Positions 46,900-57,400 of a DNA stretch of 64,000 bases are shown here, one piece after another. Every line of letters begins with the position of its first letter. The stretch's first letter is position 1. Made by a program: the position numbers and the translations under genes. Under the pieces are notes generated by a model. The model saw only the letters and a program-made list of their open reading frames with translations, was not told the DNA's origin and made no database searches. The stretch comes from Druceiella hillmani (Eukaryota; Arthropoda; Insecta; Lepidoptera; Hepialidae): the NCBI GenBank assembly GCA_039881145.1, contig JAYKKI010000090.1:6607501-6671500 (forward strand), in the 5' to 3' direction.

Positions 46900-47100
46900 T
46901 CCCCTGACTTTTTTAAATTCATTTTAAAATGCCGTTAGATTACGATGAGTGGGAAGTTGAACGTTGACCACAAATCATTGGACGTGAAGTTAACAGCAAG
47001 CGTCGCGTCACCTAGCCGCGTGGCCATTTTGTAATTTATATCGATAACGTCACGCTGTGAGTACACTTGTGAATGAGTGAATATGATCTCTCCACTGGTA
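46900..47100 (+). promoter_or_regulatory. Promoter-like stretch with a DRE (TATCGATA), upstream of the 47.5-kb pseudogene
   Basis: This block is GC-richer than its surroundings ('gcgtcgcgtcacctagccgc', 'ataacgtcacgctgtgag') and contains TATCGATA (47039-47046), the core of the insect DNA-replication-related element bound by DREF. A CRE-like cgtcac follows within a few bases. It ends ~390 bases before the first recognisable codons of the pseudogene and lies outside the CAGGGGA cluster. It might be the old promoter of that gene, or of nothing in view. Confidence 0.3.
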
Positions 47101-47229
47101 AATTTTGTTTTATGATTGTACCTAAAGACTTCATTTGATTTGTATATTTACTGGATCTTGTGCATAGATTCTTAAATTTATTTGTTAATTACGTACGATA
47201 AATACTGTTATGAGTATTTTTGTTTTCTA

Positions 47230-47315
47230 ACCAAAAAGTACCTACCCTGTCATATCTCCCCTGCTTCTTAATATGCCAGGGGAAAGAATTGATCTCCAGG
47301 GGAGATATGAAAACG
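47230..47315. repeat. Left cluster of CAGGGGA motifs (putative element end)
   Basis: Two reverse copies (taccctg, catatctcccctg 47252-47264) and two forward copies (ccaggggaaagaattgat, ccaggggagatatg to about 47309) occur within 75 bases. catatctcccctg and caggggagatatg are perfect inverted partners. The arrangement matches the cluster at 49195-49285 on the other side of the pseudogene. Confidence 0.6.
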
Positions 47316-47487
47316 CTACATGTTATATGTATGTTTATGGCTAACATGTGAAATGTCGTTCCGTAATTTAGTCAACATATATTTTTGTTCTTTTAGCCTA
47401 TTTCACACATTAAATTCTAGCATGTCTTTTACAGAATATGGCACCTAGAAAAAAATTTATATTTCAAGGGATGGTAAAACTTGTTAG

Positions 47488-48733
47488 AACAAGGGTCTCC
47501 ACTATAAAGAATTCAATAACACTATTCTACGGTCATATCAAAAGTGGCAATCTGTACGCCAAGATATTGTCAACCCGAAAACTAAAAAAACACGGACAAT
47601 AACAAAATGCGTTAAAAGTACTTTGAAGATATATCCACGGGATTTGATTTTAGACTTCGAACGTAATTTGAAAAAAATGTTGAGCCATGAATTCAACATA
47701 CTGCATCAATATAAGGCTTTGAAAACAAAAAAAGACACCCTTACTGAGAACGAGGCAATTATACACGTTGACTTTAGCGAAATTTATCAAACAAAATATG
47801 TTGATATACACTAAAGAAGTTGGAGAGAGGTAAAAAACACATGTTTCTGCACCATATCCGAAAATTTGTCGCACTCTTCTCCAGCGATTTGGGCCATTTA
47901 CAGCCAATACTTAAAAATTTGCCAGCTTCTGTTGGTAATTTGCATTTTTAAGCGACGGGTTTGTTGTCCAAAACCGTAATAAAATTATGTTCAAAATGTT
48001 GGCAACTATGTTATAAGAGTTTTACCCAAACCTGTTTAGTTTCACATGGAATTATCACGAAGCCGGTCACGGAAAGGGAGCCCCAGATGGTGCGAGTGGA
48101 ACTCGTAAAAGGACTGCAGATAGACTAGTAGCAATTGGCATAGATATTTCGTCGTTTGAAGACTTGTCCCAGGTACTTCAGAAAAGTTACCCGAACATAA
48201 AAGTGTTGATTATTGATAATGCAGACATTTTAGACAAAGAGTCAAAATTCTAGAAACTAAACAGTAGAAAATATAAAAATATTTTTAGGTACACCTAGTT
48301 ACCGGAAGTATAGTTAGTCCCAATCATTGGTAATGAAAAGTTTAAGCCGTTTCTGTGAATTTGATAATTGTAGTAATTTTAAGTTGATTGTCTTGAATTA
48401 TTCAAAAATTAATCCCAAACCTCGTCTTCATGTTGAGGATATATATTAATACACTTATTCTGATGATGAACCACTGGCCTTACTAATATCTGATAAATTC
48501 AAGGGGAAGACTCAAAAACATCCGCAGAAAGAAATTCTAGAAGCTGCCATGCTACCAGATGATCCAAAGCCCTCAACCTCTTGAAAAAAATCGTTGATGA
48601 AGTTCAAGTAATATTCTGTAAAATCTGTGATAACACTGGTCAAAATTTCAAAATTAACGATAAATATATTTCTTTTGTCACATGGTATCAGAGCATGAAA
48701 GAACTACCAGCACCAAATCTAAAAATGAAGTGA
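47488..48733 (+). pseudogene. Decayed gene of an uncharacterised insect family (HVDFSE...NYHEAGHGKGAPDG), possibly transposon-derived
   Basis: Several collinear blocks survive. 47488-47811: ...HYKEFNNTILRSYQKWQSVR..., then ALKTKKDTLTENEAIIHVDF and SEIYQTKY, stopped by TAA at 47812. 47839-47949: FCTISENLSHSSPAIWAIYS... 47945-48013: FLSDGFVVQNRNKIMFKML, stopped by TAA at 48014. 48017-48250: SFTWNYHEAGHGKGAPDGAS and KRTADRLVAIGIDISSFEDL, stopped by TAG at 48251. 48334-48581: FCEFDNCSNFKL... and ...YSDDEPLALLISDKFKGK, with TAA at 48447. About 48600-48730: a last open block ending in TGA (48731-48733). The family is one I recognise from many insect genomes as 'uncharacterised'; I know no experimental function. 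The acidic residues in HVDFSE, LSDG and NYHEAGHG are spaced like an RNase-H-fold DDE nuclease, which is my inference. At least five stops, one frame shift and a gap after SEIYQTKY show it is dead. A possible earlier exon lies at 47440-47484. Confidence 0.75.
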
Positions 48734-49194
48734 GTTTTTTTGTTTGACAGCGAATTTTCTATACATTCAATGAGATAATCTTGGAGCGGATAGTCTTGGA
48801 GCGAAGGTCATAAAAATACATTGACCTTTAATTATTCAGTTTGATTTTATTAGCTTCATTTAGAGTTGTTTTTATGGCAAGGGATTTCTTTTTTTAGTTT
48901 AAATATCACGTTACCAAGGAATAGTAAGATTATAATTTAACAATTTTTTTTTCAATGTTGATTTTTTTTTGTGTTTCACTGAATTTTTATGTTTTATACA
49001 CACGTATGTGTAATGTTATATTTAATGATAAATTTACGCTAATATTATTATAAGAATGCCTGTTGTAAAGTTTAACAGTATTATGTTTCTTTCATTAAAG
49101 ATTGATTAAAAATAAAAAAGACTTTCAATTAATTATAAAAAGAATAAATAAAGTTGATTCTTAAAAAAAGTCAATATTCTTTCATAAAAAACGT
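48734..49194. other. 3' flank of the pseudogene, no further gene
   Basis: AT-rich. It contains 'tcttggagcggatagtcttggagcgaa', a tandem 'tcttggagcg' pair (48779-48802). Confidence 0.5.
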
Positions 49195-49285
49195 ATAATC
49201 CCTCCCCTGTTCATAGAGTATCCTACCCTGTACATCTAGTCTCTCCCCTGCATCGAGTATCTCTGCTGGTCTCTTATAACACAAG
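49195..49285. repeat. Right cluster of CAGGGGA motifs (putative element end)
   Basis: On the plus strand: cctcccctg, tatcctaccctg, ctctcccctg, tatctctgctgg, in one orientation and about 25 bases apart. Read in reverse, caggggagagactagatgta aligns with the left cluster's caggggaaagaattgatctc. See the left cluster at 47230. Confidence 0.6.
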
Positions 49286-49412
49286 ATAAAATAAATAAAT
49301 AGACTGGTTACATTGCAGGGATGCACAAATTAAAATATAATTAGATTTAAATTCTAACATTTATATCGTGCCGCCTTTCCTAACAAGCGAGTACCTCTTA
49401 ACTTAGAATGAA

Positions 49413-49415
<3 letters not shown>

Positions 49416-49499
<84 letters not shown>

Positions 49500-49513
49500 A
49501 ATATATATATATA
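49416..49513. repeat. (TA)n / (TG)n compound microsatellite
   Basis: TA array with an internal gtgtgtgtgtg run at about 49468-49480. Confidence 0.95.
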
Positions 49514-50649
49514 TCTTATAATCTTATTAAACTGCCGGGGACGAGAAAAGTTTCAACAGATTACTTGAGTTTTGATTTATTGTCTGTAGAAATTGAGAGC
49601 GCGGTAATAAAATAATAAATTAAACATCGACATTTGGGTTTTATTGATAGCAATTAATTAACTAAATATTTCATTCGTTCTGCTGAGTAAGGGAATTTCA
49701 ATCGCATTTCTTTTCTCAATGTTAATTACGGTAATTGTTGGATGGGGCGTAAAGCAATAAACCTTATTTAAAACATCCTTCAATTTGTATCTTTACGATT
49801 TTCGTACAGAATTGCTTTATGCGCAATTGCATCAAATATTAAAAATATGACTGTTCTTAGAGACTTAACTCCATATTTGAACGTAGAAATCAGAATAATA
49901 TTATTTGATTGTATTTTTTATATATATAACCCTGTATTTTATACGTAGATTTTCTTTCCTTTAAATTTATTTTTGAACATTATTTTTATTTCTTTCGAAA
50001 AACCACAATAAAGTAAAGAAGCTTAAATTTAGTCATGGTAGATTAACATCATAGCTATTGTAATATTATTGTTTAATATTATTTCGTTATAATATACGGA
50101 GTGAATGATGAACAGGGGTTAATAATTAGTTAATGTTAATAATTTACAATACTTTTTAAATAAAATAACTGATCCTTTTCTAATTCTACATTACAAGAAT
50201 TTATTGGCCTCTGAAAGTTTATTCATTACTCCGTCATCTATTCAAACTAGTATCTGAGAGCTAAATAAAATTGTAGCCAAAATTATTATTTAACTAATAT
50301 AAGTTATTATTTTTCAAATTACTTCAGTGAATAAAAATAATTTTGTAGGTGAATTTGAAATCTTTTCATTTAATTAAATACAGGAATTGAAACAGTCTCT
50401 GCATAAATGACTTAGAAATTATGTAAGTTCGAAATAAACACGAACTCAATACAACATTTATCTCTGTAAAAATAAACAGAGCTAACTTGAAGTTTGATAG
50501 TAAAGTCATTTCCACGCCAATATTTTTATGTAATTTGGTATTTAGTATCCTTTAAAATAAATTTTCTACCTAATAGATAAATAGGAATAGACTTACGTAC
50601 AAAAATATTAATAAAAGCTTGTTATTTCGTATAAAATACCATCGCCACA
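49514..50649. other. No gene seen
   Basis: AT-rich, no recognisable signal. Confidence 0.3.
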
Positions 50650-50830
50650 TTAAGTAAAAAGGGGGTGAAATTGAGACAAGCGCCAAGTGGTGGCGCTCTG
50701 CGGTCTGACAGCTGGCGGTGATGCATCCTTTGGCGGCGGATGCGAAACATTTCCACCGGAACCGCAGGATGCTGCTCTCACTGGCTGTGGCCTGTTACCT
50801 CCACTTTAATCTCGTGCGCTTTAACATTGA
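50650..50830 (+). promoter_or_regulatory. GC-rich patch, possible promoter and first exon
   Basis: This patch is strongly different from its surroundings: 'gcgccaagtggtggcgctct' (a gcgcca/tggcgc hairpin), 'gctggcggtgatgcatcctt' and 'tttggcggcggatgcgaaac'. It begins the frame described in the next entry. There is no TATA box. It could be a conserved regulatory block, an exon, or an old GC-rich element. Confidence 0.3.
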
Positions 50831-50891
50831 ATTGATTACAGTTATTGTTTCCATGTGCTGGGTTTATAAAATATTAATGTTTAGCTTTTAA
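50721..50891 (+). CDS. Hypothetical 56-residue open frame starting in the GC-rich patch
   Basis: ATG at 50721 (context gcggtgATG), TAA at 50889-50891. Residues 1-16 are basic with two His (MHPLAADAKHFHRNRR); residues 17-31 are hydrophobic (MLLSLAVACYLHFNL) and could be a signal peptide or anchor; the rest falls into AT-rich DNA. If real, this would be the first coding exon, with splicing before the AT-rich part, but I see no strong donor inside. No family is recognised. Confidence 0.2.
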   Translation: MHPLAADAKHFHRNRRMLLSLAVACYLHFNLVRFNIELITVIVSMCWVYKILMFSF

Positions 50892-51279
50892 CTTCAATGC
50901 CGAAATCGGAAAAATAGACATTGTACCTGTGATATCTTACAGCGTTATACCTGTGATATCTCCATATCATGAATATCTCAAGACCATAACATTTGGAATC
51001 AGGATCCTTGTTTTCCGCTAAACTTTAATTAAAAGTATTTAATAGATGTTTATCAGAAATTTAGCATTTTCGAAGATATAACGCGGGAATACATATTTTT
51101 TCTGACACCATCTCTAGAAATATCTCATGTAAATTTCTCAAACTTTTGTAAATTACTCTTTTACATAGTTTTCCATACAATAGAGGCTATTGAATTTTTT
51201 TAGGGATTCTTTATATATACTTTCTAAAATTTCCTTTTAAAATTTTTTGGGTGTTAGCTTTTGATTATTAAGGTGAATT
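50892..51279 (+). repeat. Probable 5' part of a repeat A array
   Basis: 'accataacatttggaatcag', 'cgaagatataacgcggga' and 'taaaatttccttttaaaatt' resemble blocks of the units that follow, but the alignment by eye is weak. Confidence 0.3.
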
Positions 51280-51960
51280 GTAAATTTGTAAATCAAGGTT
51301 TTTCTAAAAAAAATTTGTGGATATTTCCAATAATATAATTCAAACATTTTATATAAAATTCTAAAATAAATGTCATGAAATTTTATTAAAATTTTCATAT
51401 CAATGATATTTCACATCACACCTAAATAAAATTTAAGAAGAAAATTTCCATTACATTACTTGACTTCTTCACTCATCATCATCTTCCCATCTCTCTAAAA
51501 TTTGTACATGAATTTTTTTGGCGTCAAATATATGCATATTGATCTGATTTAAAACTATACTAAATGCAAATTTTTCCATCAAACTATTCCTGCAAAAGTT
51601 GTTTTGGATATTCTCAGCAATATGTTTCGAAGACCTTATATAAAATTGTAAAATAAGTAATGTTTTATTAAAAGAAATTTTACACTGTATATGAAAGGTA
51701 AAGAAAATTGATTACTGTATTTAAGTTCTCCCCTTTCCCCGTAAAATTTTAATTTGAATTTTTTTGAGTGGTAACTATCAAAATATATGCATATTGACAT
51801 AATTTAAAACTACACCAAAATTTCCGTTCCTACGCAAATCGCTTTCTGAGAAAAAAACGGTTAACCAACTCATGAAAACATTTCTTTTTTTGGCTTCTAG
51901 GATAAGGAACCATAAAAATGAAATAAAACTTCTTATATTTCTTCATGCTAAAAAATCCAT
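51280..51960 (+). repeat. Two diverged tandem units of repeat A with tail
   Basis: Shared blocks, in order: 'atataaaattctaaaataa' (51351) and 'atataaaattgtaaaataa' (51638), spacing 287; 'atatatgcatatt' (51528 and 51783), spacing 255; followed by 'tttaaaactatac' or 'tttaaaactacacc'. The second unit leads into 'ctttctgagaaaaaaacggt' and 'ggataaggaaccataaaaat', a decayed repeat A tail. Confidence 0.55.
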
Positions 51961-52369
51961 AGGTAAACTAATATAAAAAGAGTGAAACCTTTTCCGTTTA
52001 TTTTTTTGTTTTTCTTTTATTCATACGTACACAGTCCAATGAATGTTAATGAAATTTTCTATATACATAATATACATTCCAAGCTAGAATACAGGCTGTA
52101 TACATATTTTGGCTACCATTTAATCGATGAGAATAGTGAACATGAAATCTAAAACAATCCAAACTACTGCTGTCGCATAATACGCTCCAAAACTTTGCAT
52201 ATGACTCCATACATTTTTAGTTTTATCGTCAAACGGTGCATATTAATGGTAGTTTCTCATATTTTTGAACATTATGCGGAATGGACTATGCTTTACAGGA
52301 TATAATTAAGTTATTTTAATTATATTAGGACTTAGTGGAGTAACTTCGTTAAGACTAAATCCTCACCTC
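51961..52369. other. No gene seen
   Basis: AT-rich, no signal. Confidence 0.3.
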
Positions 52370-52450
52370 CAAAGGAAAAAATGGAACTGACATAAAATCA
52401 TTTATTCGTCTGCCACAGCTGTTTTCCTCAGAAAGCAATAAAAATTTAGT
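52370..52450 (-). repeat. Repeat A tail in reverse orientation
   Basis: Read on the minus strand: 'tttctgaggaaaacagctgt', 'ggcagacgaataaatgattt', 'cctttggaggtgagg'. This matches the copy at 39060-39135 (gtagctgtggcaaacgga...). It is the only copy found on this strand. Confidence 0.45.
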
Positions 52451-53059
52451 TTGGTAATAAAGTATGTCACCTCAGACATACCTTAATACCTGAAATTTAA
52501 AAATATTTATATCTAAATTTCAGAAGAGGCAAATTTTTAAAATTCCATGTAAAGGATGGGCTTTTGAATGATAATAGGGTTAGTTATAAGAATCTCATAT
52601 ATATATTCATAATATTAGATAGCACGTGGTAAAACAATCTCTCAAGCACGAGTAAAACTTGCGCTACGATTTTTCCATACACATTCAAGAACTTATATAT
52701 ATTTAAATACACCCAGTATTTCCAATTAAACTATTTATAAATAATAATTTTACGTAGCGTAGTTATATTGCCCACTTTAACTTGCACAGACGTAGAAACA
52801 AATTAAATTATAAAAATGTATATTTCCATATAGAAATAGATATGGATTTTTCACTTTACTTGTTGTATAAGGCCTCCCAATATACCTTTAAAGCTAGTAA
52901 ATAAACCAGCAGTATCCTTTGGATTTTGATTATCAGTTGGTAAGATTATTATATGAATGAATAAATGAACAGCCATATTTTTTTATCGCGTCAACCAAAA
53001 AACTTGAACTTTTTTCAGGGTACTATATTAATTACAAATCGATTTCTAAATTTTTTTTT
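52451..53059. other. No gene seen
   Basis: AT-rich, no signal. Confidence 0.3.
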
Positions 53060-53165
53060 TAAAACAAGGGCAATAACAGTAAGACGAACGGACAGATCTC
53101 AAAGTGATCCTATAAAGGTACCGCTTTTTCATTTTTAGGGATGGAATCGTGTAATTATTTAAAAA
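53060..53165 (+). repeat. Repeat A tail, well preserved
   Basis: 'gacgaacggacagatctcaa' and 'agtgatcctataaaggtacc' followed by 'gctttttcatttttaggga'. The closest match in the window to the usual gacagac...aaagtgatcctataagggttccg tail. Confidence 0.55.
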
Positions 53166-53221
53166 AGCATGAAGTCTGCCCTACTCCCCTTTTTTCCGTA
53201 ATTATTGAAGCAAATTTCTTA

Positions 53222-53300
53222 AAAAAGGTATTAAAAGCCAACTTAAAGGGCGAAAAAAGATATTAAAAGCCAATCAAAAAAAGGTATTAAAAGCCAACTA
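53222..53300. repeat. Minisatellite, three copies of (a)aaaggtattaaaagccaac
   Basis: Copies at about 53224, 53256 and 53278 ('aaaaaaggtattaaaagcca' type), the middle one as aaaaaagatattaaaagcca. Spacing is 32 and 22 bases. Confidence 0.85.
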
Positions 53301-53391
53301 AAACGGCAGGAAAACTACAGGGATGGTTCCAATCATTTTATTCAGGGTAATATTCTTCCCCTACTTAATTATGTCAGGCATTATTAATTAT

Positions 53392-53578
53392 CTATTGCAT
53401 CGGGAAGTTCATATTCAATGAATAAAGTAATCCCACTTGAAGCAAGATACGATACCCTCAATGGACGAGACAGATTTACACTATCTGCGTTCTGCAACTG
53501 CGGATACCGAGTCTCGTTTCAAGTAGAATTACTTTACTTATTGTAAGTCATCACTAATATAAACTTCCTTATGCAACG
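53392..53578. mobile_element. Foldback element, family 2 (full copy)
   Basis: The whole stretch folds on itself. Outer: 'ttgcatcgggaagttcatatt' pairs with 'aatataaacttccttatgcaa'. Middle: 'aataaagtaatcccacttga' pairs with 'tcaagtagaattactttact'. Inner: cgagac (53466) pairs with gtctcg (53511). The loop is around 'tgcgttctgcaactgcgg'. No coding capacity. Partial copies at 38535 and 58495 show that it is a dispersed family. Confidence 0.7.
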
Positions 53579-54079
53579 GTATAACTAATCAATATAACTA
53601 ATTAGAGGTTGCATGTATATTAGCCGTTTTCCCCTACTTGTTTTCTTTGTAGTGTAGACAGTTTCAGCCGTAAAACAATTTTGTATATCTTACAAAAATA
53701 TAATAAAGAGGTAAATATATGTTTAATGGAAATTTTTTTTTATATTTTTACGTAGAACAACGTTTATACCGGAATTACTAAAATATAATTTCCAGAATAT
53801 AACTCAATGAAAACATAAAACATTTAAAGCAATTATAATTTGGAAAGTACTAATCGTAAATTAATACATTCCGTTATATATTGTATAGTCCAACTATTCT
53901 AAATTTTTTGTTGTGGAATAAAATAAAGCCATATGTTTACATGCGACCATAAATGAATATAAGTATGAGATAAGAATTGTCATATGTGGAAATGTATAAT
54001 TTGTGACGAACGTATTAATATTTTGGTGTAAACTTTTTTATTATTTTATTCTGACATTATAACTGTTTTTATGTACACA
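53579..54079. other. No gene seen
   Basis: AT-rich, no signal. Confidence 0.3.
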
Positions 54080-54345
54080 AGATAAAAATTACGCCACAAT
54101 GGCAGGCAATTTATCGGACTGCCTCATCTATAATTGTTCTCGATATCATTAAAAAATACGAGGCGAATAAGAGGGAGACGCTGGAATCCGGAAAGTGAGG
54201 ACGTAAGTATTCCCATCCACGCGGCACCATTCGTGCCGCAACTGAGATCGTATAATCAAATGCTATTCGCTGACCTGAATATGATGGAGTTTTGTAAATT
54301 AATTAGATTCTTTAATATTGTGATTAAGTCGTTCGATGTCATATA
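54080..54345 (+). other. GC-richer patch with splice-donor-like site and a perfect hairpin
   Basis: 'cgaataagagggagacgctg' leads to 'gaggacgtaagtattccc', where GTAAGT (54203-54208) is a consensus donor. One upstream frame stays open for about 36 codons (…TASSIIVLDIIKKYEANKRE…) but meets a TGA just before the donor, so it does not make a clean exon. gcggcac (54221-54227) and gtgccgc (54233-54239) pair perfectly around cattc. A frame at 54134-54346 spans this block and is unrecognised. Confidence 0.25.
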
Positions 54346-54347
54346 AA

Positions 54348-54428
54348 ATATTATGTAAGAGTTATGTAAGATATAATAGTTATTATGTAAGAGTTATGTA
54401 AGATATAATAGTTATGTAAGAACAATAT
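54348..54428. repeat. Tandem repeat, ~32-bp unit 'ttatgtaagagttatgtaag'
   Basis: Two nearly identical units (tatgtaagagttatgtaaga and then tataatagtta) plus a partial third. The unit itself consists of the 11-base ttatgtaagag/ttatgtaagat repeated. Confidence 0.85.
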
Positions 54429-57400
54429 TCAAATATCAATAAAATATATGTTATAATTATTTTGATGTTAAAAATCTGTCGGTTGGATTAGAGTATATTT
54501 CTCAAAAACCGAATAAGTAAATGACATGTCACTGAAATTTTAACTATACTATTATTTTGTATATTTGGAATTTACATGTAAGACCTGGTTAATCGATTGT
54601 AACGAATATGTATTTTGACAATATAACAAAAGAATTAAGAAAACGTTATGTAATTGTTTCTTATATCCATTGACATTAAAGTGAATACTTTATCAATTAT
54701 GGTTTTAATTAAAATCACAATCAGAATGTTCAATTATATTATTTAATATAAAAATTATTACTTGATCAAGTTACTATTTAATAAACTAAATAAAAGTTGC
54801 TAAAACGAAACGAAAATATTAAGATAAACTATTTAACGTCGTGCGATAGTTACTTTTAATTTGTCTATATCAAAATTGTATTAAAAAATCTAAATTAAAA
54901 TATGCCATACCTTTACTGTCACCTTCTATTTACATATAAGTATTACACTTATTAGCAATTGCAAAATTTACACTTATTTTTTCTTAAATGCTGTCATACA
55001 TTATACGAATAAATTTAAAAAAGGCGTTTTGTGACAGTCCATATGTTGTAAACACAGATTTCAATCATGTAGAGTTAAGAAATTTTTTTCAATCGTTTAT
55101 TTTGCTTCCAGTTGTATAAATTGAAAGAAGTAATATGACGTAAAATTTAAAGTTTTCCAAAAATAGTAATCCGGTGAGATGTAAAAGGATAGGGAAAGAA
55201 ACAAGGAACACTCACTGAAAAATGAAACTGAAGCTTGAAGTTCAGTTAGTAGGAAATGGAAACAAATCATAAAACCTTTTATGAAATATTTTTAGCTTAG
55301 TTTAATAAGTCCTTCAAATTTCGAATTATCTTAAATATTTAGTAGGTAAACTTGAAGTATTAAACTCAGAGAATTAATTAAAGATACTGAAAAAATGCTC
55401 TGATAAGATGATACGTGGATTTCGTGTAATGTTTAAAATAAACCAAACAACAATATGTAAACCTCGTAATAGTGTTTCGGTAACCTTTGTTATTATGTGA
55501 ATCATTCAAATCATTATGTAATTTGTCCTTTACTTAATTCATGAAAATCCATATGTAGAGGTATTGTGGAATGTATAATAAATTTTGTTCAAATTATTAA
55601 CCGGCGTTTAGTCCAGTTTCTTGCAACTAATCTGTGAGCAGCTGAACATAAATATATCCTTGACATATTATCGAGTAACGACCAACTTGGTAATTCTTTT
55701 CCATGCGGGTTAGTTACAAACATTAATCAGAAATTTTGTCGATAGACCAGAAATTTTGTGTTTATAATCACCACAGTTTGTTGGGAGGTGATTTGAAACG
55801 TGTTAATATATAATTCGATTTCCGGTATTCGAATTATATAAAATAAAAGGATTAGGTACAAGCGAAACTTTTTTTTATTATGTATTCAATTTATTAGAGT
55901 TTTCATGTTGACCATAAAAATTTGCTGAGAAATATCTGTATTTTTTAAGAGCTTTGGCATACTTTGTTAAAAACTGAGGGGCGTAGGAGGGGGATTTGAA
56001 TTTGGGGAGGGGAAAACGCTTTGGAGAATATTACTTCATACAAAATATTTTTTATTTATTTCCATATTCATGTAATTTAGGTTAAACTTTATCAGAATGG
56101 GATTTAAACTTAAAGAATAATGTTGCTGTGATAAACTCATAAATGATTATGACGTAGGAGCTTTGTTTTCCTTATTAGTTGCAGATAAATTTGATAAGAA
56201 AATGGGTCTAAAAACGTTATATTTTACTATTTCTTGGATAATTTTATTTCAAGAAGGAACATTTTATGAGTATACTTCCATTTTTTTTAACTTATCTTCC
56301 TAATATCCTATACATTCAATTACAATTTTGATTCTCCCGCAAATATTAGACACCCATTAGGAATAAAATTGAACATTATTTTAAATTATACGCTATCTTC
56401 GTTTTTTACTTCTCCTATCATTACAGTACTTTAACTGTATTTCTCATGATGCCTATAATAGATTTTTTAAACAAAACGCAGGCTAAACTTAAGCATTTAT
56501 TATAAAGCAAAATAAGATTTGCAACTATAATGGACTTCAACAAGTTAATAATTAAGCCGGCGTACGAGTGTTCTTGTATGTGTTCGTCTTTGGTTACAAT
56601 CGACTTATATATGTAAGCACCTCTCATTTCATTCTGATATATATGAAATTAAATATATTTAAATTAAATTTTGATTAGTTTAAAAGTAAGTTTAAAATAC
56701 TTGATCAAAAGTTACGCATTTATATGAGCAATACGCATTTGATTTACTTGAATAATTAATCATTTTACCCTATGCGTACTTTGTTATTATTCTATGAAAA
56801 CTTGAAGTAATACTTATGTTTGTTTTTTATTTAACGTATCTTAACAATCTAGTTACACTTTTCAAGACTTTTTTGAATGTTTTATAACATTATTATCAAA
56901 GAGCTATTTTTTACTTAAAATTAACAGGAAAGAAAGCAATCTTGCAGAAGACATGGATCTTACAATACATTCTGTGCGATTCCATTCTTTGAACACTCAT
57001 TTTGAAATATACATATCTATAAGAAGTATTAAAAATTTCAATACTATAACTTCACTCATTTCATTAATAAATACTCGTTTAATTTATTTTCTACATCAGT
57101 GTACCTAACAAGATTACAAATAATTTTCTTCGCAAAGAAATTTTGAGAATTATTGAATAAAAATATTGAAAAGCACAACTTAATAAAACTGGTAACTCAA
57201 ATCTTAACGTTTTCACAGATAAGATGTAAACGCTAGAAGCGAAGTATGATTCATTTGCGGATACAGTATAGAGAATCCGTGTAAACTAGTCAAGTAATAA
57301 ACTATTGAGAACTTCCAAATTTCTCTTGAAGTAATCACAATCTTATAAATGTTATATAGGTTGATATTATTTTCTCTATTGTTCCAAAATGATAAATATG

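Noticed and set aside
47650..47907. 85-residue minus-strand frame
   Set aside because: Antisense to the well-supported HVDFSE block of the pseudogene.
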